Shown: positions 8,435 through 17,264 of the stretch, in pieces
Layout: every line of letters starts with the position of its first letter
Numbering within the stretch: the stretch's first letter is position 1
Source of the DNA: Ancylobacter oerskovii
Lineage (GTDB): Bacteria > Pseudomonadota > Alphaproteobacteria > Rhizobiales > Xanthobacteraceae
NCBI RefSeq assembly: GCF_018390555.1
Contig: NZ_JAHBGB010000002.1
Coordinates: 1-64,000, forward strand
Direction of reading: 5' to 3'
Length of the DNA: 64,000 nucleotides
Notes under the pieces: model-generated
The model's database searches: none
The model's input: only the letters and a program-made list of their open reading frames with translations
Told to the model about the DNA's origin: nothing
Made by a program: the position numbers and the translations under genes

Positions 8435-8485
8435 CGGCGGGACGGCCGGCCACCGCGCCCTGCGCCGGAGATCGCCCCCGCCGGC

Positions 8486-9178
8486 TCACTCATCGGCGGA
8501 ATAGCGCTCTTCCTTCCACGGATCGGCGTGGTTGTGATAGCCGTTCATCTCCCAGAAGCCGCGCCGGTCGGCGGGGCGGAACTCGATCTTCTGCAGCCAC
8601 TTGGCGCTCTTCCAGAAATAGAGGTGCGGCACCATCAGCCGCAGCGGCCCGCCATGCTCGCGGGTCAGCGGCTTGCCCTCCCAGCTGTGCACCAGCATCG
8701 CGTCCGGCGCGGCGAAATCCTCCAGCGCCAGATTGGTGGTGTAGCCGTCATAGGAGTGCAGCAGCACGAAGCCCGCCTCCTCCTTCGGCATGACGAGGTC
8801 GAGCAGGTCGCGGGTGAGCAGCCCTTCCCAATTATTGTCGTAGCGCGACCAGGTGGTGACGCAGTGGATGTCCGTCACCTCGCGGCTCTGTTTCTGGGCG
8901 AGGAACTCCGCCCAGCTCCACGACACCGGCTGCTCCACCGCACCGGTCACGTCGAGGCGCCAGCGGTCGAGCGGAATCTCCGGCTGCAGGCCGAGGTCGA
9001 GCACCGGCCAGTCCTTCACCAGGTGCTGGCCCGGCGGCAGGCGCTCGGTCTCGGGACGCGAGATCCGCCCGGTGAGGAACTTGCCGCTCTGTGCCCAGCT
9101 GCGCTTGCTGCGGGTGAGCTTGCTGTCGGCAGGCAGCGCCGCGTCGTCCGGCATCGGCAGCGCGTCGTCATCGGTCAT
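8486..9178 (-). CDS. Sulfite oxidase-like molybdopterin oxidoreductase
   Basis: A 230-residue protein with the SUOX fold. The segment VTDIHCVTTWSRYDNNWEG (101-119) carries Cys106, the expected thiolate ligand of the molybdenum cofactor, and the downstream LHSYDGYTTNLAL and HGGPLRLMVPHLYFWKSAKW are the family's substrate-pocket and cofactor-binding segments. Unlike MsrP (YedY) it has no Tat signal peptide, so it should be cytoplasmic; this 'sulfite oxidase-like oxidoreductase' subgroup has no established substrate. It is monocistronic and converges on the proline-rich gene. Confidence 0.85.
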   Translation of the reverse strand: MTDDDALPMPDDAALPADSKLTRSKRSWAQSGKFLTGRISRPETERLPPGQHLVKDWPVLDLGLQPEIPLDRWRLDVTGAVEQPVSWSWAEFLAQKQSREVTDIHCVTTWSRYDNNWEGLLTRDLLDLVMPKEEAGFVLLHSYDGYTTNLALEDFAAPDAMLVHSWEGKPLTREHGGPLRLMVPHLYFWKSAKWLQKIEFRPADRRGFWEMNGYHNHADPWKEERYSADE

Positions 9179-9310
9179 CGGCGAACTCCTCGGGAGGCGG
9201 CGGGGGCGGGAGGAAACGGCGGGGTTCCGCCGGGATCATAGCATCGCCCCGCCGCCGCACGCCCGGTTTCGCACGGCCCTCGTCGCATCCCAGCCCCGCG
9301 CGGCGCGCAC

Positions 9311-9405
9311 ACGAGAACGGTGGCCGAAGCCCCACACAGCGACAAACGAAAACGGCGGGCCGAAGCCCCATCCGGCCGACAAACGAAAACGGCGGGCCGA
9401 AGCCC
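9311..9405. repeat. Three degenerate tandem copies of the terC terminator module
   Basis: The unit GACAAACGAAAACGGCGGGC followed by CGAAGCCC occurs at 9341 and again at 9378 (period 37). A third, more diverged copy (ACGAGAACGGTGGCCGAAGCCCC) starts at 9311. Only the copy nearest terC keeps a complete stem; the others hold just one arm. Confidence 0.8.
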
Positions 9406-9410
9406 GCCGT
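9389..9410 (-). terminator. Intrinsic terminator of terC with UUCG tetraloop
   Basis: On the minus strand ACGGCGGGC-TTCG-GCCCGCCGT forms a 9-bp stem capped by the very stable UUCG loop and followed by TTTTCG, 28 bases past the terC stop. Confidence 0.9.
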
Positions 9411-9438
9411 CCGAGTCTCGCCTGCGTTCCGGCGGATG

Positions 9439-10170
9439 TCACTCCGGCCGGCGCTTGCGCTGCAGCATGTTGAGGCCCTCGATCGCCGCCGAGAACGCCA
9501 TGGCGGTGTAGATGTAGCCCTTCGGCACATGCGCCCCGAAGCCCTCGGCGATCAGCGTAGTGCCGATGAGCAGCAGGAAGCCCAGCGCCAGCATCACGAT
9601 GGTCGGGTTGCGGTTGATGAAGTTGGCCAGCGGCCCGGCCGCGAACAGCATGGTCAGCACCGCCACGATGACCGCGATCACCATGATCGGGATGTGGTCG
9701 GTCATGCCCACCGCGGTGATGATGCTGTCGATCGAGAACACCAGGTCGAGGATCAGGATCTGCACGATGGCGGCGGAGAAGGTGATGTCCACCAGCTTGC
9801 CGACGCCGGGCGCATCCTCCTCGTGCGGCTCCATGCTGTGGTGGATTTCCTTGGTGGCCTTCCACACCAGGAACAGGCCGCCGGCGATGAGGATCAGGTC
9901 GCGCCAGGAGAAGGCGTGGTCGAAGATCGTGAAGATCGGCGTGGTCAGCTTCACGATGATCGCCACCGTGCTCAGCAGGCCGAGCCGCATGACCAGCGCG
10001 AGACCGATGCCGATCTTGCGGGCGCGCGGACGGATGTCTTCCGGCAGCTTGTTGGTCAGGATCGAGATGAACAGCAGGTTGTCGATGCCGAGCACCACTT
10101 CCATGGCGATCAGCGTCACCAGCGCCGCCCAGACCGCAGGATCGGCGGCGAGTTGCATCAGGTAGTCCAT
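9439..10170 (-). CDS. TerC-family integral membrane protein
   Basis: A 243-residue inner-membrane protein with about seven helices. It has the two TerC family signatures: [20 protein letters not shown] (24-43) and, in the second half, [16 protein letters not shown], each placing an Asp inside a helix, consistent with metal-ion binding. Members such as MeeY/MeeF export manganese and metalate secreted enzymes; others belong to tellurite-resistance clusters, but no ter genes are nearby here. A GGGGAGGAG site precedes the ATG. I looked for a yybP-ykoY manganese riboswitch in the leader and did not find one. Confidence 0.88.
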   Translation of the reverse strand: MDYLMQLAADPAVWAALVTLIAMEVVLGIDNLLFISILTNKLPEDIRPRARKIGIGLALVMRLGLLSTVAIIVKLTTPIFTIFDHAFSWRDLILIAGGLFLVWKATKEIHHSMEPHEEDAPGVGKLVDITFSAAIVQILILDLVFSIDSIITAVGMTDHIPIMVIAVIVAVLTMLFAAGPLANFINRNPTIVMLALGFLLLIGTTLIAEGFGAHVPKGYIYTAMAFSAAIEGLNMLQRKRRPE

Positions 10171-10597
10171 CGGTCACTCCTCCCCAGCCAGCGTGGCGGC
10201 GCGCATCAACGCGCGGCAACCGTAATCGGATGCAGCTTGCGACGGTAAAATTATCATAGGAATGACAAAGCCTTTCACACCGGCATGACGTCGGAAATCG
10301 ATCCGACATCACGCGAACGCCGGCACGGCTCGCGTCAGAGGGGCCCGGATCATCGGGTGAGCGCAATCTAATGGCTCGCCCCGGCCCCGCCAGCCTCGCG
10401 ACGCATGACAGATTGTCGCACCCTCGGCCCGGCCGCGACGGGCCATGCACAGCTGTGCGATACCTTTGAACGGATGCGACGATTCCCTTGTTTCCGCGCG
10501 ACGTTCGCCTTGCGCTGTCCACGGCGCATGTCATCGTTCGTTCATCGCCCCGCACTAGAGCGAGCGCCACTCGCCCGCTGGGCATTGGGAGGAACAG
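10171..10597. other. Divergent promoter region, terC / polyamine operon
   Basis: About 427 bases between divergently transcribed genes. The only AT-rich patch is 10245-10275 (TTATCATAGGAATGACAAAG), where the minus strand offers TATGATAAT as a plausible -10 for terC. Nothing else could be assigned, and no sigma-54 pattern was seen in front of the polyamine operon. Confidence 0.4.
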
Positions 10598-11722
10598 ATG
10601 AGCCGCTTTTCCCGCCGTAACTTCATGAAGGCCGGCGCCTTCGCCCTTGCCGCTCCGGTGGTGCTGCGCGCCCATGACGCGCTCGCCACGTCCGGGTCGG
10701 TCGACGTCTATGCCTGGGGCGACTATTTCGACAAGAACACCGTGCTGGCCGACTTCACCAACGCCACCGGCATCAAGGTGAACCTGTCGACCTACGGCTC
10801 CAACGAGGAAGCCGAGAACAAGCTGCGCGCCGCCGGCGGCAAGGGCTTCGACCTCCTGTTCCCCTCGGTCGACACCGGCCCGAACTACTACAAGGACAAC
10901 CTGCTGCAGCCGATCGACGAGGCGAAGTTCAAGGTCGATCAGGTGATCCCCTCGATCTACCGCAACTCGCTCACCCTCGGCGCCGCCCATCGCGGCAAGC
11001 GCTTCCTGGTGCCGTTCGACTGGGGCACCGAGGGCGTGACCTGGGACTCGACCAAGTTCAACAAGAAGTCGGGCGAGATCTCCTATGGCGACATGTGGCT
11101 CGCCGACCACCCCAAGCAGACCGCCATCCGCCAGAAGTCGGTGTTCAACGGCGTCGCCCTCTATCTCGACGCCAACGGCACCCTGCCGTCGAACCGCGGC
11201 CTCGACATGTACAAGTCGGAAGCCGATGCCCGCCGCGTCTTCGACGGCGTGCTGAAGTTCATCGTCGCGCATCGCGGCAATATCGGCGCCTTCTGGAACA
11301 ACGCCACCGAGGCGACCGCCGCCTTCACCGATGCCGGCTGCACCATCGGCCAGACCTGGGACACCACCGGCATCCTGCTCCACCAGAAGACCGACAAGAA
11401 GTGGAGCTATGGCATGCCGAAGGAAGGCGGCCTCGCCTGGACCGACACGCTGGCCATCCCCGCCGGCGCCGCCAATCTCGAGCAGGCCTACGCCTTCGCC
11501 AACTTCCTCTACCAGCCCGAGGTCGGCGCCCGCTTCGCCAACACCACCGGCTACAATTCCTGCGCCAAGGGCGCTGACGCCTTCCTCTCCGAGGAAGCCC
11601 GCGCGGCCTTCCAGGCGGCCTATCCGGCCGGCACCATCGACAACCTGTTCTGGTGGCCGATGCAGACCGACTTCTACGCCAAGCTCCGCGGCGAATATGT
11701 CGAGAAGCTGACCAACGCCTGA
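10598..11722 (+). CDS. Polyamine-type ABC transporter substrate-binding protein (PotD/PotF-like)
   Basis: A 374-residue periplasmic binding protein of the spermidine/putrescine class. It begins with a twin-arginine signal (SRRNFMKAG, residues 5-13, then a hydrophobic core ending ALA). The mature start VDVYAWGDYFD and the segments NEEAENKLRAAGGKGFDLLFPS and FVPFDWGTEGVTWD-like region follow the PotD pattern. The ORF continues to LFWWPMQTDFYAKLRGEYVEKL, where PotD proteins end. It heads an operon with ATPase and two permeases. The GGGAGGA ribosome site is strong. The ligand could be spermidine, putrescine or a related amine. Confidence 0.85.
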   Translation: MSRFSRRNFMKAGAFALAAPVVLRAHDALATSGSVDVYAWGDYFDKNTVLADFTNATGIKVNLSTYGSNEEAENKLRAAGGKGFDLLFPSVDTGPNYYKDNLLQPIDEAKFKVDQVIPSIYRNSLTLGAAHRGKRFLVPFDWGTEGVTWDSTKFNKKSGEISYGDMWLADHPKQTAIRQKSVFNGVALYLDANGTLPSNRGLDMYKSEADARRVFDGVLKFIVAHRGNIGAFWNNATEATAAFTDAGCTIGQTWDTTGILLHQKTDKKWSYGMPKEGGLAWTDTLAIPAGAANLEQAYAFANFLYQPEVGARFANTTGYNSCAKGADAFLSEEARAAFQAAYPAGTIDNLFWWPMQTDFYAKLRGEYVEKLTNA

Positions 11723-11730
11723 TCACCGGC

Positions 11731-11751
11731 GCGCCGGGGCTTTCCCGGCGC
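11731..11751 (+). terminator. Intercistronic hairpin after the binding-protein gene
   Basis: GCGCCGGG and CCCGGCGC pair around GCTTT, 8 bases after the stop. No T tract follows. In ABC operons such hairpins usually give the binding protein a higher transcript level than the downstream genes; that role is inferred. Confidence 0.5.
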
Positions 11752-11954
11752 CGCACGGCCCGGCGCGGGCGAAACGGTTCGCGCCCGCATCCGGCGGCGG
11801 GGCCTGCCTCGCCCCCGCCTGCCCCGCGTCCCCGGGCCGGTCCCGGGGACAGTCTTTTCGACTTCCGGGCAGTTTCGTAACGTCACCGCACCGGAACATG
11901 CCCGGCCGGACCCGCTCCGGTCGCCGCTCCCCTCCCTCCTTCGCGGAACGCCCC

Positions 11955-13031
11955 ATGCGCGGCAAGGACGTACGTCTCGATCAGGTTTCCATCCGCTTCG
12001 GCGACGCCGTCGCGGTGCAGCCGCTGAACCTCACCATCGAGGCCGGCGAGTTCTTCTCGATCCTCGGCCCGTCCGGCTGCGGCAAGACCACCATCCTGCG
12101 CACGGTCTCCGGCTTCATCGAGCCCACCATCGGCCGGGTGCTGATCGGCGGCGAGGATATGGCCGGCAAGGGGCCGAACGAGCGTCCCACCGCGCTGATC
12201 TTCCAGAACCTCGCGCTGTTCCCGCTGATGAGCGTCGCCGAGAACGTCGCCTTCGGGCTCGAGGCCCGCGGCGTCGCCAAAGCCGAGCGGCTGAAGCGGG
12301 CGCAGGAACTGCTCGAACTGGTGGCGCTCGGCGGCTATGGCGACAAGAAGCCTTCGGACCTGTCCGGTGGCCAGCGCCAGCGCGTCGCCATCGCCCGCGC
12401 GCTCGCGGTGGAGCCGTCCGTGCTGCTCCTCGACGAGCCGCTCTCGGCGCTGGACCTCAAGCTGCGCCAGCACATGCGTGCCGAATTGCGCGCCATCCAG
12501 AAGCGGGTCGGCATCACCTTCATCTACATCACCCACGACCAGGGCGAGGCGCTCGCCATGTCCGACCGCGTGGCGGTGATGAGCCGCGGCCAGCTGGAGC
12601 AGGTCGCCGCGCCCGACACGCTCTATGCCGAGCCGGCGACACCCTTCGTCGCCACCTTCGTCGGCGAGCAGAACGTGATCCGCGGCACGCTGCGCCGCAT
12701 CTCCAACGGCATGGCCAGCGTCGATACCCCCCTCGGTCCCGTCGAGGGCCGCGAGGTCGGCACGCCCGCCATCGGCGCCCCGGTGCTGGTGATGGTGCGC
12801 CCGGAGCGGATGACGCTGGGCGACGGCCGCGACAACCGCATCCCGGCGACGCTGAAGGCGCGCCATCTCGAAGGCCCGTCGGTCAATCTCGAATGCACCG
12901 CCGCCGGCCAGACGCTCACCGTCACCCTCGCCAACGGCCCGGCGGTGCGCGAGCTGCCCGACGATCTGGTGCTGGGCTTCGGGCGCGACGACGCGCGGGT
13001 CTATGCCGAGGGAGCGCTCGCCAATGGCTAG
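11955..13031 (+). CDS. Polyamine-type ABC transporter ATPase (PotA-like)
   Basis: A 358-residue ATPase. Walker A GPSGCGKTT lies at 38-46, the signature LSGGQ at 136-140, Walker B LLLDEP at 157-162, and the switch His in THDQGEAL. A C-terminal TOBE/OB domain (about 280-350) is present, as in PotA/FbpC. It energises import through the two permeases downstream. The ATG at 11955 is preferred because family members start within a few residues of the first strand; an upstream ATG at 11898 would add 19 arginine-rich residues. The stop overlaps the permease start by 8 bases (ATGGCTAG), so the two are translationally coupled. Confidence 0.88.
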   Translation: MRGKDVRLDQVSIRFGDAVAVQPLNLTIEAGEFFSILGPSGCGKTTILRTVSGFIEPTIGRVLIGGEDMAGKGPNERPTALIFQNLALFPLMSVAENVAFGLEARGVAKAERLKRAQELLELVALGGYGDKKPSDLSGGQRQRVAIARALAVEPSVLLLDEPLSALDLKLRQHMRAELRAIQKRVGITFIYITHDQGEALAMSDRVAVMSRGQLEQVAAPDTLYAEPATPFVATFVGEQNVIRGTLRRISNGMASVDTPLGPVEGREVGTPAIGAPVLVMVRPERMTLGDGRDNRIPATLKARHLEGPSVNLECTAAGQTLTVTLANGPAVRELPDDLVLGFGRDDARVYAEGALANG

Positions 13032-14061
13032 CCTGTTCCGCGCCTATGGGCGGGGCCTCGGCGCGCTGCTCATCCTCATCGCCACGCTGTGGATCCTCGC
13101 CCTCATCCTGGTGCCGCTCGGCGCCATGATCGAGCAGTCGCTGTGGTGGAAGGACTCCAAGGGCGACATCACCCTGCAGATCGACCGCCTCTACAACGAC
13201 ATGGCGACGCTGCAGCTCGACGCTTCCGGCGAGAGCGACGCGGCCAAGAAGGCCGGCCTCGAGGCGCAGATCGCGCAGAAGCAGGCCGAGGCCACCGCGC
13301 TCGAGGCGCAGGAAACCAACCCGCCCAAGACCTACGGCCTCGCCAACTTCACCCGCATGAGCGGGCTGCATTTCTACATCTTCATCCGCACCATCATCTA
13401 CGCGCTGATGGTCACCGCCCTCGCCCTCGTGGTGTGCTACCCGATGGCCTATGCGGTGGCGCTGGCGAGCGGGCCGCGCAAGGCCATCGTGCTCACCGTG
13501 GCGCTGATCGTGCCCTACGCCATCAACGAATTGCTGCGCGTCTATGCCTGGCTGATGATCCTCGACTATCGCGGCGTCATCAACGGCATCCTCGGATGGC
13601 TCGGCATGGTCGATCTCGACAATCGCGGCTGGATACCCTTCCTGGAAAATCCCTCCGCCGTCTTCCTGGCGATGATCTACACCTATGTGCTCTTCATGGT
13701 GTTCCCGATGGTGAACACGCTGGAGACGCTGGACCGCAACCAGATCGAGGCCGCCCGCGACCTCGGCGCCTCCTCCTTCCGCATCCACCGCCGGGTGATC
13801 ATCCCGCACGCCAAGCCGGGCATCGCGGTGGGCTGCATCATGACCTTCATGCTGTCGGCCGGCTCCTATTCGGTGCCGGCGATCATGACCCGCGGCCAGG
13901 GCGGCGACTGGTTCTCGCAGCTGGTCTACCGGCAGTTCTTCGAGAGCAACAACTGGAACATGGGCTCGGCCTATGCGGTGTCGCTGCTGGTGGTGTGCAC
14001 GGCGTTCATCCTCATCATGATGCGCCTGTTCGGCGTCGGTCTCAGGGACATCGCGAAATGA
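13024..14061 (+). CDS. Polyamine-type ABC permease (PotB-like) with coiled-coil insert
   Basis: A 345-residue permease with six expected helices and the cytoplasmic EAA loop (EAARDLGASSFRIHRRVIIPHAKPG) that docks on the ATPase. Between helix 1 and helix 2 there is an extra ~59-residue soluble stretch (43-101) with heptad-like, Glu/Gln/Ala-rich sequence (LEAQIAQKQAEATALEAQE) predicted to form a short coiled coil on the periplasmic side; ordinary PotB proteins are about 285-300 residues without it. The start overlaps the ATPase stop. The partner permease is separated from it by a palindromic repeat element. Confidence 0.85.
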   Translation: MASLFRAYGRGLGALLILIATLWILALILVPLGAMIEQSLWWKDSKGDITLQIDRLYNDMATLQLDASGESDAAKKAGLEAQIAQKQAEATALEAQETNPPKTYGLANFTRMSGLHFYIFIRTIIYALMVTALALVVCYPMAYAVALASGPRKAIVLTVALIVPYAINELLRVYAWLMILDYRGVINGILGWLGMVDLDNRGWIPFLENPSAVFLAMIYTYVLFMVFPMVNTLETLDRNQIEAARDLGASSFRIHRRVIIPHAKPGIAVGCIMTFMLSAGSYSVPAIMTRGQGGDWFSQLVYRQFFESNNWNMGSAYAVSLLVVCTAFILIMMRLFGVGLRDIAK

Positions 14062-14124
14062 GCAGGATCGACGTCTTGTTTCGCCCCCACACGCTGGTCC
14101 CCGATCCCCGTGCGCTCTTTCCTT

Positions 14125-14234
14125 CCCTCTCCCCGTTGGGGAGAGGTGGCCCGCGAAGCGGGTCGGTGAGGGGGCCCCACGTTGGGAAGCCAAGAAGACC
14201 CCTCACCCCACCCCTCTCCCCGACGGGGAGAGGG
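14125..14234. repeat. Palindromic intergenic element, copy 1 (REP-like, family A)
   Basis: A 110-base nested palindrome: CCCTCTCCCCGTTGGGGAG at one end, CCCCTCTCCCCGACGGGGAG at the other, with GGTGAGGGG and CCCCTCACC pairing between. The same element recurs at 24172, 60078 and as a half-copy at 37198. It fills the 274-base gap between the two permease genes of the polyamine operon without another gene, and transcription must pass through it. Confidence 0.85.
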
Positions 14235-14335
14235 AGCAACGCCGCTCGATCGGCGAGGTCCTTTCGTTCGGCAGGGATCACCGGCCCGGGCGCCCTCACG
14301 CCCGCCTTTGTCAGCGCCTATGCCGGAGCCCGCCC

Positions 14336-15136
14336 ATGAGCACCGCCAATGACAGCGCCGGCGCCCGGCTGATCCTCAACATCTATATCGGCCTGTTCTG
14401 CCTCTATCTGTTCCTGCCGCTGGCGGTGATGTCGGCCGCCGCGTTCAACTCCTACGACTATCCCTCCGTCACCCAGTGGCGCGGCTTCACGCTGCAATGG
14501 TTCGTGGCGCTCGCCCATGACGGGCGGCTGATCCAGGGCCTGCTCAACTCGGTGGTCGTGGCGCTGGGCGTCATCGCGGTGTCGATCCCCGCCGGCCTCG
14601 CCGGGGCGCTGATCCTCACCCGGCTCGGCCAGCGCTCCGGCACGGTGCTCTATTCCATCCTCGTCTCGCCGGTGCTGACGCCGGGCATCATCCTCGGCAT
14701 TTCCAGCCTGATCTTCTGGCGCGAATTCGGCGTGCCCGGCGGCCTGTTCGTGGCGGTGATGGCGCAGTCGAGCTTCATCGCCTCCTACGCCATGCTGCTG
14801 TTCCTCGCCCGCCTGCAGCGGCAGGACCGCACGCTGGAAGAGGCGGCGCTCGATCTCGGCGCCAGCCACACGCTGGTGTTCCGCCGCATCACCCTGCCCT
14901 TCCTGGCGCCCACCGCCTTCACCGCCGCGGTCGTCGCGTTCCTGCAATCCTTCGAGAACTACAACACCACCGTCTTCGCCATCGGCGGCGAATGGACGCT
15001 GGTGACGGAGATCGCTTCGCGGTTGCGCTTCGGCCTCTCACCGGTGATCAATGTGGTGGGCGTGATCTTCGTGGCTCTGACTCTCGTGGCGGCAACGACC
15101 TATGTTCTTCTCTCCAGCCGCAAGAAGGCGCGCTGA
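14336..15136 (+). CDS. Polyamine-type ABC permease (PotC-like)
   Basis: A 266-residue permease, six helices, with the EAA motif LEEAALDLGASHTLVFRRIT (about 165-184) and the conserved LSFDDYVITTF-like segment here as SFENYNTTVFAIGG, typical for PotC. It pairs with the PotB-like protein to form the membrane channel. The gene begins 274 bases after potB because a REP-like element lies between them, yet the orientation and family make it part of the same operon. The next ORF starts inside its 3' end. Confidence 0.85.
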   Translation: MSTANDSAGARLILNIYIGLFCLYLFLPLAVMSAAAFNSYDYPSVTQWRGFTLQWFVALAHDGRLIQGLLNSVVVALGVIAVSIPAGLAGALILTRLGQRSGTVLYSILVSPVLTPGIILGISSLIFWREFGVPGGLFVAVMAQSSFIASYAMLLFLARLQRQDRTLEEAALDLGASHTLVFRRITLPFLAPTAFTAAVVAFLQSFENYNTTVFAIGGEWTLVTEIASRLRFGLSPVINVVGVIFVALTLVAATTYVLLSSRKKAR

Positions 15137-15722
15137 CGCCGTCCTCGTCGCCGCCGGCCTTGCCATGGTCCCGGCGCTCGCCGCCGGGCCGGCGGCGGCC
15201 GGCAGCAACGTCATCGGCCTGTCGGTGGCGAGCGAGCGGGAGCCCGGCGACTTGTCCGCCACCAAGTCGACGGACACCCAGCTCAGCTACGCCCATACCT
15301 TCGACAACAATGTCAGCCTCGGCGGCTCGGCGAAATATTACGATACCGCCCACACCAGCGCCTATGCCTGGAACGTCGAGGGCACGGTCGGCTACACCTA
15401 TCCGCTGAACGAGGTCTGGTCGGTGGCCGGCGTCGCCGCGCTGGGCAGCCACATGCCGAGCAACGCCACCGACTTCGCCTATTACAGCTTCACCGGCTCG
15501 CTGAACGTGAAGCTCTCCTCCGTCGTCACCTGGACGGTGATCGCCGCGCGCTACCGCAACGCCTTCGACACCGCCTACGCCTATGAGACGCCCGAGTTGT
15601 CCACCCAGTTCGATTTCCGCCTCAGCGACGCCCATTCGGTGTCGGTCAAGCTGGAGCGCGACTGGAAGAATGGCGACGTGTCCTACGACGCCATCGAGCT
15701 CGGCTATAAATACCACTTCTAG
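15102..15722 (+). CDS. Predicted outer-membrane beta-barrel protein
   Basis: A 206-residue exported protein. It has a basic N terminus and a hydrophobic signal core ending AAA-GSN (about residue 33). The mature part is built of alternating-residue strands with aromatic girdles (TQLSYAHTF, SAKYYDTAH, GTVGYTYPL, ELGYKYHF) and ends in Phe, the C-terminal signature used by the BAM machinery. It probably forms a small 8-10 strand barrel; no named family was recognised. The ATG overlaps the end of the PotC-like gene by 35 bases, so it is translated from the polyamine operon transcript and may be an outer-membrane component of that uptake system (inference). Confidence 0.7.
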   Translation: MFFSPAARRRADAVLVAAGLAMVPALAAGPAAAGSNVIGLSVASEREPGDLSATKSTDTQLSYAHTFDNNVSLGGSAKYYDTAHTSAYAWNVEGTVGYTYPLNEVWSVAGVAALGSHMPSNATDFAYYSFTGSLNVKLSSVVTWTVIAARYRNAFDTAYAYETPELSTQFDFRLSDAHSVSVKLERDWKNGDVSYDAIELGYKYHF

Positions 15723-15851
15723 GCGTTTCACCCGAACGTGATACCCGTTGCCGTGACGCTCGCGAGGCGAAGCCCTAGCTTCGGCCCGCCCGCAGCGCGC
15801 CGCACCGCGCGCCCGCCCCGCCGGCACACGAACACCCCGAAGGAGACCGCC

Positions 15852-16844
15852 ATGACGACCCTCTCCCGCCGTGACGCCCTCATCGCTTCCGCCACGCTTC
15901 CCGCCGCGACCGCCATCGGAGGTCTCGCCATGACCGGCGCCACGCCCGCCGCGGCCCAGACCCCGTCGGGCCAGCAGGTGCCCAGCATCTACCGCTACAA
16001 GATCGGCGACATCGAGGTGACGGCGGTCAGCGACGGCGCCCGCGTCGGCCCGCTGCAGGACGGCTTCGTGCGCAACGCCTCCCGCGACGACGTCAATACC
16101 GTGCTGGACAAGGCCTTCCTGCCGAAGGACCAGCTGATGAACCAGTTCAACCCGCTGCTCATCAATACCGGCGGCAAGCTGGTGCTGATCGACACCGGCA
16201 ACGGGCCGCAGGCGGGCAACGCGACCGTGGGCAAGATGTTCGCCAACCTCGCCTGGGCGGGGGTGAAGCCCTCCGACATCTCCACCGTGGTCATCTCGCA
16301 TTTCCACGGCGACCACATCAACGGCCTGCGTGCCGCCGACGGCGCCCTCGCCTTCCCCAATGCCGAGATCCTCGTCCCCGAGGTCGAGTGGAAATACTGG
16401 ACCGACGAGGGCGAGGCGAGCCGGGCGCCGGAACGCGCGAAGGGCAATTTCGCCAACGTCGCCAAGGTGTTCAAGGATCTCGACAGCCGCATCAAGCCCT
16501 ATGCGTGGGACAAGGAGATCGTGCCGGGCATCACCTCGGTGGAAGCGGCCGGCCACACGCCCGGCCACACCGCCTTCGTCGTCGCCTCGGGCAATGGCAA
16601 ACTGTTCGTGCAGTCCGACACCACCAACAACCCCACCCTGTTCGCACAGAATCCCGAATGGCAGGTGATGTTCGACATGGACGGGGCGAAGGCGGTGGAA
16701 ACCCGCAAGCGCGTCTGGGACATGCTCGCCGCCGAGCGCATGCAGGTGGCCGGCTATCATTTCATGTTCCCGGCCCTCGGCTTCGCGGAGAAGACCGACA
16801 CCGGCTACCGCCTGGTGCCGGCGGTGTGGAACCCGGTGCTCTGA
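15852..16844 (+). CDS. MBL-fold metallohydrolase with Tat signal
   Basis: A 330-residue exported metallo-beta-lactamase-fold protein. SRRDALIAS (5-13) with a hydrophobic core ending AAA-QT is a twin-arginine signal, so it folds and takes up metal before export. The metal motif SHFHGDHING gives HxHxDH, followed by GHTPGHTAFVV (second His) and SDTTNNPT (bridging Asp). The layout is that of periplasmic MBL proteins such as those related to AHL lactonases or methyl-parathion hydrolase; the substrate is unknown. The start at 15852 has GAAGGAGA upstream; the longer frame from 15738 is not conserved. Confidence 0.85.
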   Translation: MTTLSRRDALIASATLPAATAIGGLAMTGATPAAAQTPSGQQVPSIYRYKIGDIEVTAVSDGARVGPLQDGFVRNASRDDVNTVLDKAFLPKDQLMNQFNPLLINTGGKLVLIDTGNGPQAGNATVGKMFANLAWAGVKPSDISTVVISHFHGDHINGLRAADGALAFPNAEILVPEVEWKYWTDEGEASRAPERAKGNFANVAKVFKDLDSRIKPYAWDKEIVPGITSVEAAGHTPGHTAFVVASGNGKLFVQSDTTNNPTLFAQNPEWQVMFDMDGAKAVETRKRVWDMLAAERMQVAGYHFMFPALGFAEKTDTGYRLVPAVWNPVL

Positions 16845-17006
16845 GGCGACGGCGGGAGCGCCCGCGCGCTCCCAGGCCGGGCCGGTCTCCTCCGCCGCGC
16901 CCGGCCGCCCTCGCGCCGCGCATATGAAGGAGCGCGGCGGCGTTGGCATCCGGCTCCGGCTTGTCTATGTGTCGGCGCATTCGCCATTTGCCGTGCCGAG
17001 GACATC

Positions 17007-17264
17007 ATGACCGAGCCGACCACCCTTCCCGACCGCCTCTCCAGCGATCCGTCGAGCCCCTATTACAATGAGGAGCTGCTGACGCGCGGCGTCGGCGTCC
17101 GCTTCAAGGGCGTCGAGAAGAACAATGTCGAGGAATACTGCATCAGCGAAGGCTGGGTGCGGGTCTCGGTCGGCAAGGCCAAGGACCGCGCCGGCAATCC
17201 GATGACGGTGAAGCTCAAGGGCGCGGTCGAGGCCTATCTCCGCGATCCGCCGGCCGACGATTGA
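17007..17264 (+). CDS. DUF3297 family small protein
   Basis: An 85-residue acidic soluble protein matching DUF3297: it starts with a disordered TLPDRLSSDPSSPYYNEELL segment and continues with GVGVRFKGVEKNNVEEYCIS and EGWVRVSVGKAKDRAGNPMT, the conserved core. The family is widespread in proteobacteria, with a conserved DRLS.dP.SP.y opening, and has no known function. Its stop overlaps the start of the next gene (TTGA), so the two are translationally coupled. Confidence 0.8.
   Translation: MTEPTTLPDRLSSDPSSPYYNEELLTRGVGVRFKGVEKNNVEEYCISEGWVRVSVGKAKDRAGNPMTVKLKGAVEAYLRDPPADD

Noticed and set aside
10171-10400. yybP-ykoY manganese riboswitch upstream of terC
   Set aside because: None of the conserved loop sequences could be found on the minus strand.
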